DNA of 64,000 nucleotides from a virus: IMG/VR virus record IMGVR_UViG_3300043410_001308, positions 1-64,000 of that record, one strand, 5' to 3'. A program made the translations under genes and the position numbers. Shown here piece after piece: positions 16,051 through 23,142 of the stretch; within the stretch, counting starts at the first letter, position 1, and every line of letters begins with the position of its first letter. The notes beneath the pieces are model-generated. The model did not search any database. It had not been told where the DNA came from and saw nothing but the letters and a program-made list of their open reading frames with translations.

Positions 16051-17127
16051 TTCAGTTTTACTAATAAATTGATCTTGGGGAGTAGAAAATAATTCTGGTT
16101 GTACTCCGCAGGTTCTTACACAGGTAATCAATTTATTCTCATTCCAATAGTAATCCCAAACTGATTGATATTCTGTCGAATCAATTATATCTTTTAAAGA
16201 TTTTTTATCAACATTTAAGTTATCAATTCCGCCCAAACTTTCTACAAGTTGTTCGTATTGATGAAACATTTCGTTTCTTACTGCTCTTAATTCAGATAAT
16301 TCATCGGGTGCTTGGTATGGAATCATTGACAACCAGCAACACGGAAAGACATGTCCTTGAGCATTTATATATACTTCTTTCATTTTAACAGCATAACATT
16401 TAATTTCTGTTCTCTTTACAATGTCTTTATATTGATCAATTACTTTTTTGTCAATAAATTTAATTTCTGAGTACTGACTAGGTTCTAGATAATATATAGT
16501 TTCTTTATTTTTATTGTAAACAGGAAACTTAGCATCTAATAAAAATCGAGAACTATCTTTCATAGTAAAATCTTCAAACCCTAATTCATAAGCTCGGTTT
16601 TTAGCTTCACTAACTTGATGTTCATTATGTTTAAATCTTATGAATGCCCATTCGGCCCGACCACCTGCCAAAATAAATGCTCTAGCATTCTCTATAATTT
16701 TTTCATAATCGGTACCAATTCTATAAATTGCCTGCGTATCTTCTAATCCGTCTATGGCAAATATTACTTTATGATTCTTGGGCAACGCAATGGCTAACTT
16801 GGCCCACCATGATTTACTACGAAGGCTTCCATTTGTATGGATTCGTAATTCTATTTCTGAGTTCATCTGTCTTGTATAATCAACCATTTCTAACAAATGA
16901 TTGTTAAGAAGAGGATCTCCGTAGTTTCCGCAAAAATATATTGCTGAAATTTGAGTTAGAACTTCTTTATTGATAATTGACTTGTATCGATCTAGAGTCC
17001 AGGATTCGGTTTTGATAAGAGGATTTTCAATTCCTCCGTGAATATTCCGAGTACACATAGGACAACTAGCCTGGCAGTTATTTGATATTTCTAAATGAAG
17101 CTGTCTTAGGTCACTAAACTTAAACAT
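16036..17127 (-). CDS. Radical SAM/SPASM-type enzyme (convergent pair, copy 2)
   Basis: 363 residues. Triad C18-x3-C22-x2-C25 (NNCQASCPMCTRN), YGDPLLN in the GGEP position, VIFAIDGLEDTQ matching the paralogue. C-terminal cysteines KCYAVK, FPCCWLS and TCVRTCG form a SPASM-like set. Together with 15004-16050 it is an inverted, diverged duplication. Its ATG overlaps the stop of the methyltransferase gene (TAATG), making a three-gene minus operon 18700-16036. Confidence 0.85.
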   Translation of the reverse strand: MFKFSDLRQLHLEISNNCQASCPMCTRNIHGGIENPLIKTESWTLDRYKSIINKEVLTQISAIYFCGNYGDPLLNNHLLEMVDYTRQMNSEIELRIHTNGSLRSKSWWAKLAIALPKNHKVIFAIDGLEDTQAIYRIGTDYEKIIENARAFILAGGRAEWAFIRFKHNEHQVSEAKNRAYELGFEDFTMKDSSRFLLDAKFPVYNKNKETIYYLEPSQYSEIKFIDKKVIDQYKDIVKRTEIKCYAVKMKEVYINAQGHVFPCCWLSMIPYQAPDELSELRAVRNEMFHQYEQLVESLGGIDNLNVDKKSLKDIIDSTEYQSVWDYYWNENKLITCVRTCGVQPELFSTPQDQFISKTELKAQ

Positions 17128-17729
17128 TATTTTTTACCGATAATCATGAATCTTTTATACAATGGTAAGTCTAGCTCACCTGCATATAAAATTTTTTCTA
17201 ATCCACATTGTTGTTTAAATTCATTTAGATCTTTAGCAATGCGTACATGCTCTGGAATGTCGTAGTTATTACTTTGTAGAACAAACAAACTATTGTGTGG
17301 CATACCACTCAACCACAATTCATATTGATCTTGTGAGATGTGTTCAAAACTTGTATTAATAATAATATCAGCATCACTTCTGATACTACACATATCACCG
17401 GTCACTGCACGGAACCTACCAGCCTCAAGTTCCATTTGATTCATTAGGTTTGCTATAGGTTCGCAGGTCGGATCAATGTCAATACTTCTAATGTTATTAA
17501 CAAACAACTCGCTTTGGAATATAAGACTCGATAATGTTCCTACCCAGCCGCCATGAATGTCTACACTTGGCCAAGTTTTAAAATTACCGCGTTGTTTAAT
17601 TAATTCTTTTATAAGCCATTCTTTACTACTCATCTGGCCTTTCCAGAAAGCATCTAAGGTTCGCATGGGGTCTTTGCTTTCACGGATGGCACACATCCAA
17701 TAGTGTAAATGTTCTAGGTCTATTTGCAT
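17127..17729 (-). CDS. Class I SAM-dependent methyltransferase
   Basis: 200 residues from the ATG at 17729, which overlaps the upstream stop by 10 bases; a longer reading would run further into that gene. Motif I reads VDIHGGWVG (residues 56-64), motif II SIDIDP (82-87), then VTGDM, and motif IV IIINTSFEHI. This is the Rossmann methyltransferase order. The FEH motif resembles small-molecule or sugar methyltransferases in polysaccharide loci. The substrate is unknown. It lies between two radical-SAM genes. Confidence 0.75.
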   Translation of the reverse strand: MQIDLEHLHYWMCAIRESKDPMRTLDAFWKGQMSSKEWLIKELIKQRGNFKTWPSVDIHGGWVGTLSSLIFQSELFVNNIRSIDIDPTCEPIANLMNQMELEAGRFRAVTGDMCSIRSDADIIINTSFEHISQDQYELWLSGMPHNSLFVLQSNNYDIPEHVRIAKDLNEFKQQCGLEKILYAGELDLPLYKRFMIIGKK

Positions 17730-18700
17730 TTTGGTATCTTTGAATCTGCCGAGCTTACGCAGGCCGGAGTAATACAACGACGTGGTTCTTTAAATAATTT
17801 AAAATTGTTTAATGTTCCTAGTGGTTCATCGTGACAACTATAAGATCTTTTAACTTCATCACTACGAATTATAACACTTTGATAGCCGCTATTACAAGAC
17901 CATCCTTCAAACTTATTAAATCCAAAGGCATTAAACCGTTCTGCCTGGTCAAATAAGTATTCTTTTCCTTCAGAATCATACAATGCTATTTGATAGACAT
18001 CAGCATTTCCTGATTTTTGTGGGAATCCTGTTTGCATTAAATGAATCATTTCTTCTGTATATCCATCAACTACAAAACTTGCAGTTGGATCGCTCTGTGG
18101 TTTTAGAGTAACGTTAATTCCCCTCGAATGTAGTCTTTCACACCTTTCATATAATTCAAAAAAGTTTTCAGGAACCATAACTTGATTGACGGTAACATGA
18201 ACTAATTCATACATGAGCTGTAGACATTTGTCACTAAACTCCTGTTCTTTAGCAAATTCTGAATGATAACTTGCTGTTATACTTCGCCGTTGAAGCATTT
18301 CGGTATTTGAACACCAAGTCTTCCACCATTTACTACCGGGACTTAAATTGGTAGTCATGTGTATGCTTTGGTAAGGTGTTTGGGGACCGTCATCAATATG
18401 TTTAACTAGGTCTAATAATTGTTTATAGGCAGTAGGTTCCCCTCCGCTAAAAGACCAATGAAACTTATTAAAACCATTTTCCCTAGCTTGATTTTTAATT
18501 TCGTCTATGGCTTTGGTATAAACGGAAAACTCTTGATAATCTTGCTTATCCGATCTAGCATATGGCCAGCAGTAACTACATTTGTAATTACAAAATCGTC
18601 CTAAGATCCAACTAACAGAAAACAAATTGTCAGACAACATAGTTCGTTGTCCAAATCTTGTTATATTTTGAAATGGTATTTCTTGAAAATTGATATTCAT
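17720..18700 (-). CDS. Radical SAM enzyme with C-terminal Cys module (copy 3 of 3)
   Basis: 326 residues from the ATG at 18700; an upstream TTG at 18724 would place a late promoter inside the gene. Triad C37-x3-C41-x2-C44 (FCNYKCSYCWPY), SAM-contact motif FSGGEPTAY. The C-terminal module GWSCNSG, SYSCHDE, RRCITPACVSS parallels the copies at 9617 and 10545 but is looser. First gene of the minus operon with the methyltransferase and a SPASM enzyme. Confidence 0.82.
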   Translation of the reverse strand: MNINFQEIPFQNITRFGQRTMLSDNLFSVSWILGRFCNYKCSYCWPYARSDKQDYQEFSVYTKAIDEIKNQARENGFNKFHWSFSGGEPTAYKQLLDLVKHIDDGPQTPYQSIHMTTNLSPGSKWWKTWCSNTEMLQRRSITASYHSEFAKEQEFSDKCLQLMYELVHVTVNQVMVPENFFELYERCERLHSRGINVTLKPQSDPTASFVVDGYTEEMIHLMQTGFPQKSGNADVYQIALYDSEGKEYLFDQAERFNAFGFNKFEGWSCNSGYQSVIIRSDEVKRSYSCHDEPLGTLNNFKLFKEPRRCITPACVSSADSKIPKCK

Positions 18701-18710
18701 AAACTGAACA

Positions 18711-18718
18711 TATTTAAG
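18711..18718 (-). promoter_or_regulatory. T4-type late promoter, minus strand
   Basis: Minus strand reads CTTAAATA with 10 bases to the ATG at 18700. Confidence 0.5.
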
Positions 18719-18728
18719 CCACAATCAG

Positions 18729-18757
18729 TTGTTCTAGAGGGATTGCGAGTATATAAT
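18729..18757 (+). promoter_or_regulatory. Host sigma-70-type promoter of the tRNA-like RNA
   Basis: TTGTTC (18729-18734), 17-base spacer, TATAAT (18752-18757). The expected start, about 7 bases further on, falls at 18764, the first base of the RNA's acceptor stem. The agreement supports both calls. Confidence 0.65.
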
Positions 18758-18763
18758 AAGTAT

Positions 18764-18877
18764 GTGGTCGTGAGTGGAATATGGCAGACCTCCCGCCAAA
18801 CCTATAGTTTGGAAAGGGGCCGGAACGATGGGCATAGCCCGCAGTTCTTGTAGGTTCGAAACCTACCGACCACACCA
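18764..18877 (+). tRNA. tRNA-like RNA with oversized central region, anticodon unclear
   Basis: Acceptor stem GTGGTCG (18764-18770) pairs perfectly with CGACCAC (18867-18873), followed by encoded ACCA. The T arm is canonical: GTAGG, loop TTCGAAA, CCTAC (18850-18866). The D region GTGGAATATGGCAGAC resembles bacterial class II (Leu-type) tRNAs. The middle is unusual: CCAAA/TTTGG (18796-18800, 18808-18812) closes a 7-base loop CCTATAG without U33, giving a possible TAT anticodon; CTCC/GGGG may extend this arm, and a further nested hairpin (GAAC/GTTC around GGGC/GCCC) forms a long variable arm. About 110 bases instead of 85-90, so a decayed or non-decoding tRNA mimic is possible. Confidence 0.55.
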
Positions 18878-18900
18878 ATTATCATAAGGAAAAATATAAT

Positions 18901-19095
18901 ATGTCAAATACCGTAGAACAATTAAAATCAGCTTTCGAAACATTCCTAGCAGAAGATGCAAAGTTTACATCGGGTAATGGGGCAGCAGGTACAAGAGCAC
19001 GTAAAGCTCTACAAGAAGTTGCTAAGTTAGTTAAAGCTCGTCGCAGTGAGATCACCGATGAGAAAAATGCTCGCAAAGAAGCAAAAGGAAAATAA
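18901..19095 (+). CDS. Histone H1-like (Hc1-type) small basic protein
   Basis: 64 residues, basic C-terminal half. The stretch GNGAAGTRARKALQEVAKL followed by KARRSEI resembles the chlamydial/bacterial Hc1 histone-like proteins, also common in marine myoviruses. It probably binds DNA or RNA non-specifically and may help condense phage or host DNA. AAGGAAAA lies just upstream of the ATG. It is the first protein gene after the tRNA-like RNA and may share its transcript. Confidence 0.7.
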   Translation: MSNTVEQLKSAFETFLAEDAKFTSGNGAAGTRARKALQEVAKLVKARRSEITDEKNARKEAKGK

Positions 19096-19096
19096 A

Positions 19097-19633
19097 ATGT
19101 TAACCAATGAACAACTTGAAGCAATTAAATCAGATGAAATAGCAAGTATTTCTGATGATGTTGTTTTAGGCATTGGTGCTGTCGGAGCCGCTCAATCGAT
19201 GACCGATTTATCTTATAGCGGCATCGACACTATAACGATTTCTTCTCTAGATTCGTTAACGACAACCCCAATTACCACGATAACTCTACCAAGTACAACC
19301 TCTGGAACATCTTACACTACTTCTACTGGTTCATGGACGTCATCTCCTTGTTATACAATTAATACCGGATCAACGTGCTATGGAACTTTAAACGTATCTC
19401 CTCCTAGAGTTAACTTTGACGGTAACGGTATTCAACTAGATAAAGAAGCTGATATTAAACTTGGTGACATTAGTTTAAAAGAGTTTCTTAAAAAAATGGA
19501 AGAAAGGTTATCAATACTTGTACCTGATCCAAAAAAACTTGAAAAATTTCAAGCCCTTCAAAAGGCCTATGAACATTATAAAACATTAGAAAGTTTATGT
19601 TTTAATGAACCAGAGGAAGAAGAACAAAAGTGA
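19097..19633 (+). CDS. Ser/Thr-rich phage protein with conserved C-terminal helical module
   Basis: 178 residues from the ATG at 19097. Residues 1-25 are an acidic helix (LTNEQLEAIKSDEIASIS), residues 50-100 are dominated by Thr and Ser with the Cys motifs SPCYTIN and STCYGTL, and the C-terminus (LSILVPDPKKLEKFQAL, then a charged helix) matches a module I recall from many T4-like marine phage proteins of unknown role, often with a variable N-terminus. It overlaps the next gene, a prolyl-hydroxylase-like oxygenase, by 4 bases. A virion or adaptor protein, and possibly the substrate of that enzyme (inference). Confidence 0.6.
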   Translation: MLTNEQLEAIKSDEIASISDDVVLGIGAVGAAQSMTDLSYSGIDTITISSLDSLTTTPITTITLPSTTSGTSYTTSTGSWTSSPCYTINTGSTCYGTLNVSPPRVNFDGNGIQLDKEADIKLGDISLKEFLKKMEERLSILVPDPKKLEKFQALQKAYEHYKTLESLCFNEPEEEEQK

Positions 19634-20169
19634 TAAAGGTATTAGATGATGTTATTCCAGAACATCTTCAAGACTATTACGAGTTGAGCATTTTAGGTAT
19701 TAGTGGGGACAAAATGATGCACCCTATTATAGATCTAAAATGTAAATATGAACTCACAGCACGAGAGGAATCTATAACTCCGTTAAGTTTTGTTCATGTT
19801 CTTAAATCATCTAATACATTATCTTCTCACTTACCAAATTTTGGTTTGATCCCTCAATTAGTATTTGCAAAAGAAAATATTCAATTTAAAGATATATTAG
19901 TTGGCAGAATTTTTGTATTAATGCCATATAATACTGATAAAGAATATTATGATGCACATGTTGACCTTCCTTATCCTCATTTAGTTGTATTGTATTATGT
20001 TAATGACAGCGATGGTGACACCGTATTCTTTGACGATCATGACAATATTATTAAACGAGTAACACCAAAAAAAGGAAGAGTTGTTTTATTTGACGGCACA
20101 CTTCGACACGGAGGAGGAATTCCTAAACATGGTCCTCGATGTGCTGTTAATTTTGATTTAGCGATTTAA
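19630..20169 (+). CDS. 2-oxoglutarate/Fe(II) oxygenase, prolyl-4-hydroxylase type, GTG start
   Basis: 179 residues. The pattern is clear: H110-V-D112 (DAHVDLPYPH), the strand VVLYYVND, the GDTVFFDD turn, PKKGRVVLFDGTLRHGG with H160, and R170 in GPRCAVNFD. This is the P4H/2OG-FeII oxygenase arrangement, in which targets include protein prolines and small molecules. The GTG start overlaps the TGA of the Ser/Thr-rich protein gene, so the two are made together. Confidence 0.85.
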   Translation: MIKVLDDVIPEHLQDYYELSILGISGDKMMHPIIDLKCKYELTAREESITPLSFVHVLKSSNTLSSHLPNFGLIPQLVFAKENIQFKDILVGRIFVLMPYNTDKEYYDAHVDLPYPHLVVLYYVNDSDGDTVFFDDHDNIIKRVTPKKGRVVLFDGTLRHGGGIPKHGPRCAVNFDLAI

Positions 20170-20180
20170 AGGAAATATAA

Positions 20181-20852
20181 ATGGATGTCAAGCTCGTCTC
20201 CTATTCACAACCAACAACCGATTTTGCCGACGCAGGAATTACAGATGCGCAAGAGCTCATCGCCTACTGCGCCCGAGTCTCAAACCCGAGTAACCAGCTC
20301 AACACTGACACAAGCGAAAAACTTATCAAGTATCTCGTTAAACACGCACACTGGAGTCCTCTCGAAATGGTTTCAGCTTGCATGGAAATTACGACAACAC
20401 GAGATATTGCAAGGCAAATCTTACGACACAGAAGTTTTAGTTTCCAGGAGTTCAGCCAACGTTACGCTGACCCAACAAAGGATCTCAACTTTGTACTTAG
20501 AGAAGCACGACTCCAAGACACCACAAATCGACAAAATAGTATAGAAACCGATGACAAACGTTTGCAACGAGAGTGGGAGATTCGACAAAATAATGTCATT
20601 ACAGAAGCAAGATTAGCATATCAATGGGCTATTGACAACGGTATTGCCAAGGAACAAGCTCGTGCTGTATTGCCTGAGGGCTTGATTGAAAGCCGTTTGT
20701 ACATGAATGGAACGTTACGTTCGTGGATTCATTTTATAGAACTGCGTTCAGGCAATGGTACACAAAAAGAACATCAGGAAGTTGCGTTGGCTTGTGCAAA
20801 AGCTATTGCTGCTATCTTCCCAATGAGCGAGAGTTTGGTTCAAAATGTCTAA
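20181..20852 (+). CDS. thyX: FAD-dependent thymidylate synthase ThyX
   Basis: 223 residues. The diagnostic RHRx7S motif is present (R82-H-R84 to S92, within RHRSFSFQEFSQRY), as is the C-terminal substrate-binding region (PEGLIESRLYMNGTL, then FIELRSG). ThyX converts dUMP to dTMP using methylene-tetrahydrofolate and NADPH with FAD, supplying thymidine nucleotides for phage DNA synthesis. Preceded by AAAGGAAAT. The next gene starts 8 bases inside its 3' end. Confidence 0.96.
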   Translation: MDVKLVSYSQPTTDFADAGITDAQELIAYCARVSNPSNQLNTDTSEKLIKYLVKHAHWSPLEMVSACMEITTTRDIARQILRHRSFSFQEFSQRYADPTKDLNFVLREARLQDTTNRQNSIETDDKRLQREWEIRQNNVITEARLAYQWAIDNGIAKEQARAVLPEGLIESRLYMNGTLRSWIHFIELRSGNGTQKEHQEVALACAKAIAAIFPMSESLVQNV

Positions 20853-21228
20853 AGAATTAGATAAATTCTGCGAGAACTACGAAGTTCGTGTTCTCAATGA
20901 TCAAAAGAGGAGGGTAAGATACCGTCCTCCTCAGTTCTTTACAGACCCTACACGGGCTGATATCATTAGAAACGATTTTATAGAACACGAGTCTGAACGT
21001 GTGTTTACCGTTGAGATCCCAGAAGGTAGGCTACGTGCTTTGGTAGAATTGGAAAATCGTTTCTTCAAATGGCACCATCACACACAAAGTGAAGTTGATA
21101 TCTTCCAAATGCTGATGGAAAAGGAACGTGAAGAATCTTTTATGCGACAGACTAACCCTGCTGTTCAAAAAGCCTACGAGCAATATAGCATTATGTTAAA
21201 TCTAGCAGGTTATCAGAGAAAAATATGA
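20845..21228 (+). CDS. Conserved phage protein of unknown function
   Basis: 127 residues, charged, no membrane segments or recognised motif. The N-terminal third is basic (NDQKRRVRYRPPQFF), the rest mostly helical with an E-rich central region. Overlaps thyX by 8 bases and the next gene by 4, so it is co-expressed with nucleotide-metabolism and membrane genes. I recognise no function. Confidence 0.7.
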   Translation: MSKELDKFCENYEVRVLNDQKRRVRYRPPQFFTDPTRADIIRNDFIEHESERVFTVEIPEGRLRALVELENRFFKWHHHTQSEVDIFQMLMEKEREESFMRQTNPAVQKAYEQYSIMLNLAGYQRKI

Positions 21229-21410
21229 CGGAAACACGTAAACGTACATTGGCAAGGGCTGTGTCTTATAGAATTATTGCAACTATAATTACAGCATTTT
21301 GGACAGGTATTAGTGCGGCGATTGCCATTCATATTATCTTAACTGGTGTCCATTATGTAATGGAAAGAATTTGGTTAAAGATAAAATGGGGTAAAATCGA
21401 ATCATCTTGA
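21225..21410 (+). CDS. DUF2061-type small membrane protein
   Basis: 61 residues. RTLARAVSYRIIATIITAFW opens a first membrane segment, a second hydrophobic stretch (AIAIHIILTGVHYV) follows, and ERIWLKIKWG closes the protein; this is the DUF2061 pattern found in many bacteria and marine phages. Function unknown; inner-membrane location predicted. Confidence 0.8.
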   Translation: MTETRKRTLARAVSYRIIATIITAFWTGISAAIAIHIILTGVHYVMERIWLKIKWGKIESS

Positions 21411-21435
21411 CAGGTTTTTTAATTTCTTGTATAAT
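21407..21435 (+). promoter_or_regulatory. Consensus sigma-70 promoter
   Basis: TTGACA (21407-21412), 17-base spacer, TATAAT (21430-21435): both hexamers perfect. Drives the gene at 21473 and probably the following small-gene run; early, host-polymerase transcription is expected. Confidence 0.9.
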
Positions 21436-21472
21436 TAAAGTGTTCGACTATTAAGTCTTGAGAGATTATATT

Positions 21473-22288
21473 ATGAGAAACTATTGGACCTGTTCAAAAT
21501 TCGCCGACTGGCTAAGAGGTTCTGCTAAACCAAACGCAGAAACTTCTAAAGGCTGGGCGCAGTGGAAACGTGCTTCGAAAGAAAAGCATCCTTTCCGTTA
21601 TTGGCTAGCGGAAGAAGGTCTTGATTACATCCAGGATGTTTGGATGTGGATACCTGATAGGATCAACGATGTTCGATATTATATTAACAATCGCTTTATT
21701 ACTCGTACTCATTGTCTTTCTGCTCACCCTCGCGATATCAAGCGTGGCACTTGGTGCGATGTTGGGAATCGATTCCTGCCATGTCTTTTTAACGAACTTG
21801 TTGAATTCGTTGAAATCGAACTAGCATGGAACTACTGCGTTTGGGATGATGAAGCTCGTAAAAAATACAAGTATCCTTGGTGGCGTCGTTGGTACCGTAA
21901 TTGGCGTTCAGAAGAAGCTGCTATGGCCTATATCGCTTGGGCCAAAACGTTGACCAATGCAGATTTTTTGGACGAAGATAAAAAGCACGAAGCAGTTCCT
22001 ACACATCAAGCAGAAGCTGCTAAAGAAATGGAAATACTCTACAAGTGGTGGAAGTACGAACGCCCTGCTCGTCCTGATCCCTACGATGTTAGTGGCTGGC
22101 ACGATATCTGTGAACGTCGTCGTGTGAAATATCCAGACGAGATTCTTCCAGAAGACGAAACAAAGAAAGAAAAAGCAGAATCTAAAAAATCTCTTGACAT
22201 GTTACACAAATTAGAGTTACAATATGAACAAGAGGACGAGGCAATGATGATTCGTTTAATTAAAATTCGTCAATCACTTTGGACATAA
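21473..22288 (+). CDS. Conserved marine-phage protein of unknown function
   Basis: 271 residues from the ATG at 21473 (an in-frame TTG at 21458 adds five residues but lacks a better ribosome site). Very rich in Trp and charged residues; the opening NYWTCSKFADWLRG and the block RYWLAEEGLDYIQ followed by RINDVRYYINNRF read like a family I recall from T4-like marine phages. No catalytic motif or membrane segment is visible. First gene after a consensus host promoter, so probably early; a takeover role is possible but unproven. Confidence 0.75.
   Translation: MRNYWTCSKFADWLRGSAKPNAETSKGWAQWKRASKEKHPFRYWLAEEGLDYIQDVWMWIPDRINDVRYYINNRFITRTHCLSAHPRDIKRGTWCDVGNRFLPCLFNELVEFVEIELAWNYCVWDDEARKKYKYPWWRRWYRNWRSEEAAMAYIAWAKTLTNADFLDEDKKHEAVPTHQAEAAKEMEILYKWWKYERPARPDPYDVSGWHDICERRRVKYPDEILPEDETKKEKAESKKSLDMLHKLELQYEQEDEAMMIRLIKIRQSLWT
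22194..22223 (+). promoter_or_regulatory. Possible sigma-70 promoter inside a gene
   Basis: TTGACA (22194-22199), 18-base spacer, TACAAT (22218-22223). It would supply the small genes from 22290 onward. It lies in coding sequence, so chance occurrence is possible. Confidence 0.45.
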
Positions 22289-22289
22289 T

Positions 22290-22451
22290 ATGAAAACTTC
22301 TGCGTTTAGAACCTGGGTTCGAGATTTGTGGTATGCAAATTGCGAAGAACATTTTGAAGTAAACGAACCTAAATATACGCATGAAGAATATTTTCAGAAA
22401 TTCAAATGGTGGTTAAAACGAGAATACCGTCATCAAACAAGGAAAACATGA
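22290..22451 (+). CDS. Small Trp-rich protein of unknown function
   Basis: 53 residues, opening MKTSAFRTWVRDLWY and containing a Trp/Lys-rich C-terminal part (FKWWLKREYRHQ). The ATG follows the previous stop by one base, and the stop overlaps the next start (ATGA). Codon use and tight packing support a real gene. Function unknown; basic, probably helical. Confidence 0.7.
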   Translation: MKTSAFRTWVRDLWYANCEEHFEVNEPKYTHEEYFQKFKWWLKREYRHQTRKT

Positions 22452-22669
22452 CAAGAAAATCTAAGCACGAAGAGCTTTACAGCAAATATATGGCATTTAA
22501 CAATATTATGTTAGAAGATTATAAGCCGGCAGAGATTGCTGCCATTATGGCTGTACAGGCTTTTAGTTTTTATAAAACAATCATGGACGAAGACGATTAT
22601 CTTAAAATCATCGATACCATATACGAAAATAGACATAACGTCAAAACATTCGATCAAGGAACACTTTAA
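22448..22669 (+). CDS. Small conserved phage protein of unknown function
   Basis: 73 residues from the ATG at 22448, which overlaps the preceding stop; a longer reading from 22406 lies inside the preceding gene in another frame. Helical, with KPAEIAAIMAVQAFSFYK as its most conserved-looking part. The stop overlaps the next start (TAATG). Confidence 0.7.
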   Translation: MTRKSKHEELYSKYMAFNNIMLEDYKPAEIAAIMAVQAFSFYKTIMDEDDYLKIIDTIYENRHNVKTFDQGTL

Positions 22670-23142
22670 TGAAATCACAAACACCTGCTGAAGGAATTAT
22701 GCTTACCCACGAATGGGGTAATAGCAAGATGTATAAAATTGTTTGCGGATGCGGTCAACCAAATCACGAACACGATCTTGATATTGAAGCAGATGAAACA
22801 GGTGTTAATGTAAATGTCTATACAACTATCAAAACAAATTATTGGGACGAAACCGTAAAAAATCGATACGATATTGATAATGTTTGGTTGCAAGAGTTTG
22901 ATTGGGCATGGAAAAGTCTGGTTAATGGGATTGTTCGAAAAGTAAAATTAACTTGGGAATTGTGGTCTACTGGTGCAGTGACCGCACAAACTACTATTGC
23001 TATGACTGAGCAACAGGCTTTTAATTATGCAGAAACTTTAAAATCTGCTGTTAAAGATGTTAAAGATTTTCGTAATCAACAACAAGCAAAAAAAGAAAAC
23101 ACAGCAACAATTAAACAGGCAAACGAAGGGGATTGTGTATAA
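22669..23142 (+). CDS. Phage protein with N-terminal CxC motif
   Basis: 157 residues. N-terminal MLTHEWGNSKMYKIVCGCGQ contains CGC close to HEHD, a possible metal site; a beta-rich middle and a helical, Lys/Gln-rich tail follow. I recall similar openings in T4-like marine phages but no assigned function. Translation is coupled to both neighbours by TAATG junctions. Confidence 0.7.
   Translation: MKSQTPAEGIMLTHEWGNSKMYKIVCGCGQPNHEHDLDIEADETGVNVNVYTTIKTNYWDETVKNRYDIDNVWLQEFDWAWKSLVNGIVRKVKLTWELWSTGAVTAQTTIAMTEQQAFNYAETLKSAVKDVKDFRNQQQAKKENTATIKQANEGDCV

Noticed and set aside
20185-20544. Plus-strand open frame of 119 codons
   Set aside because: Alternate frame within thyX; low-complexity Ser/Thr/Gln sequence with no ribosome site.
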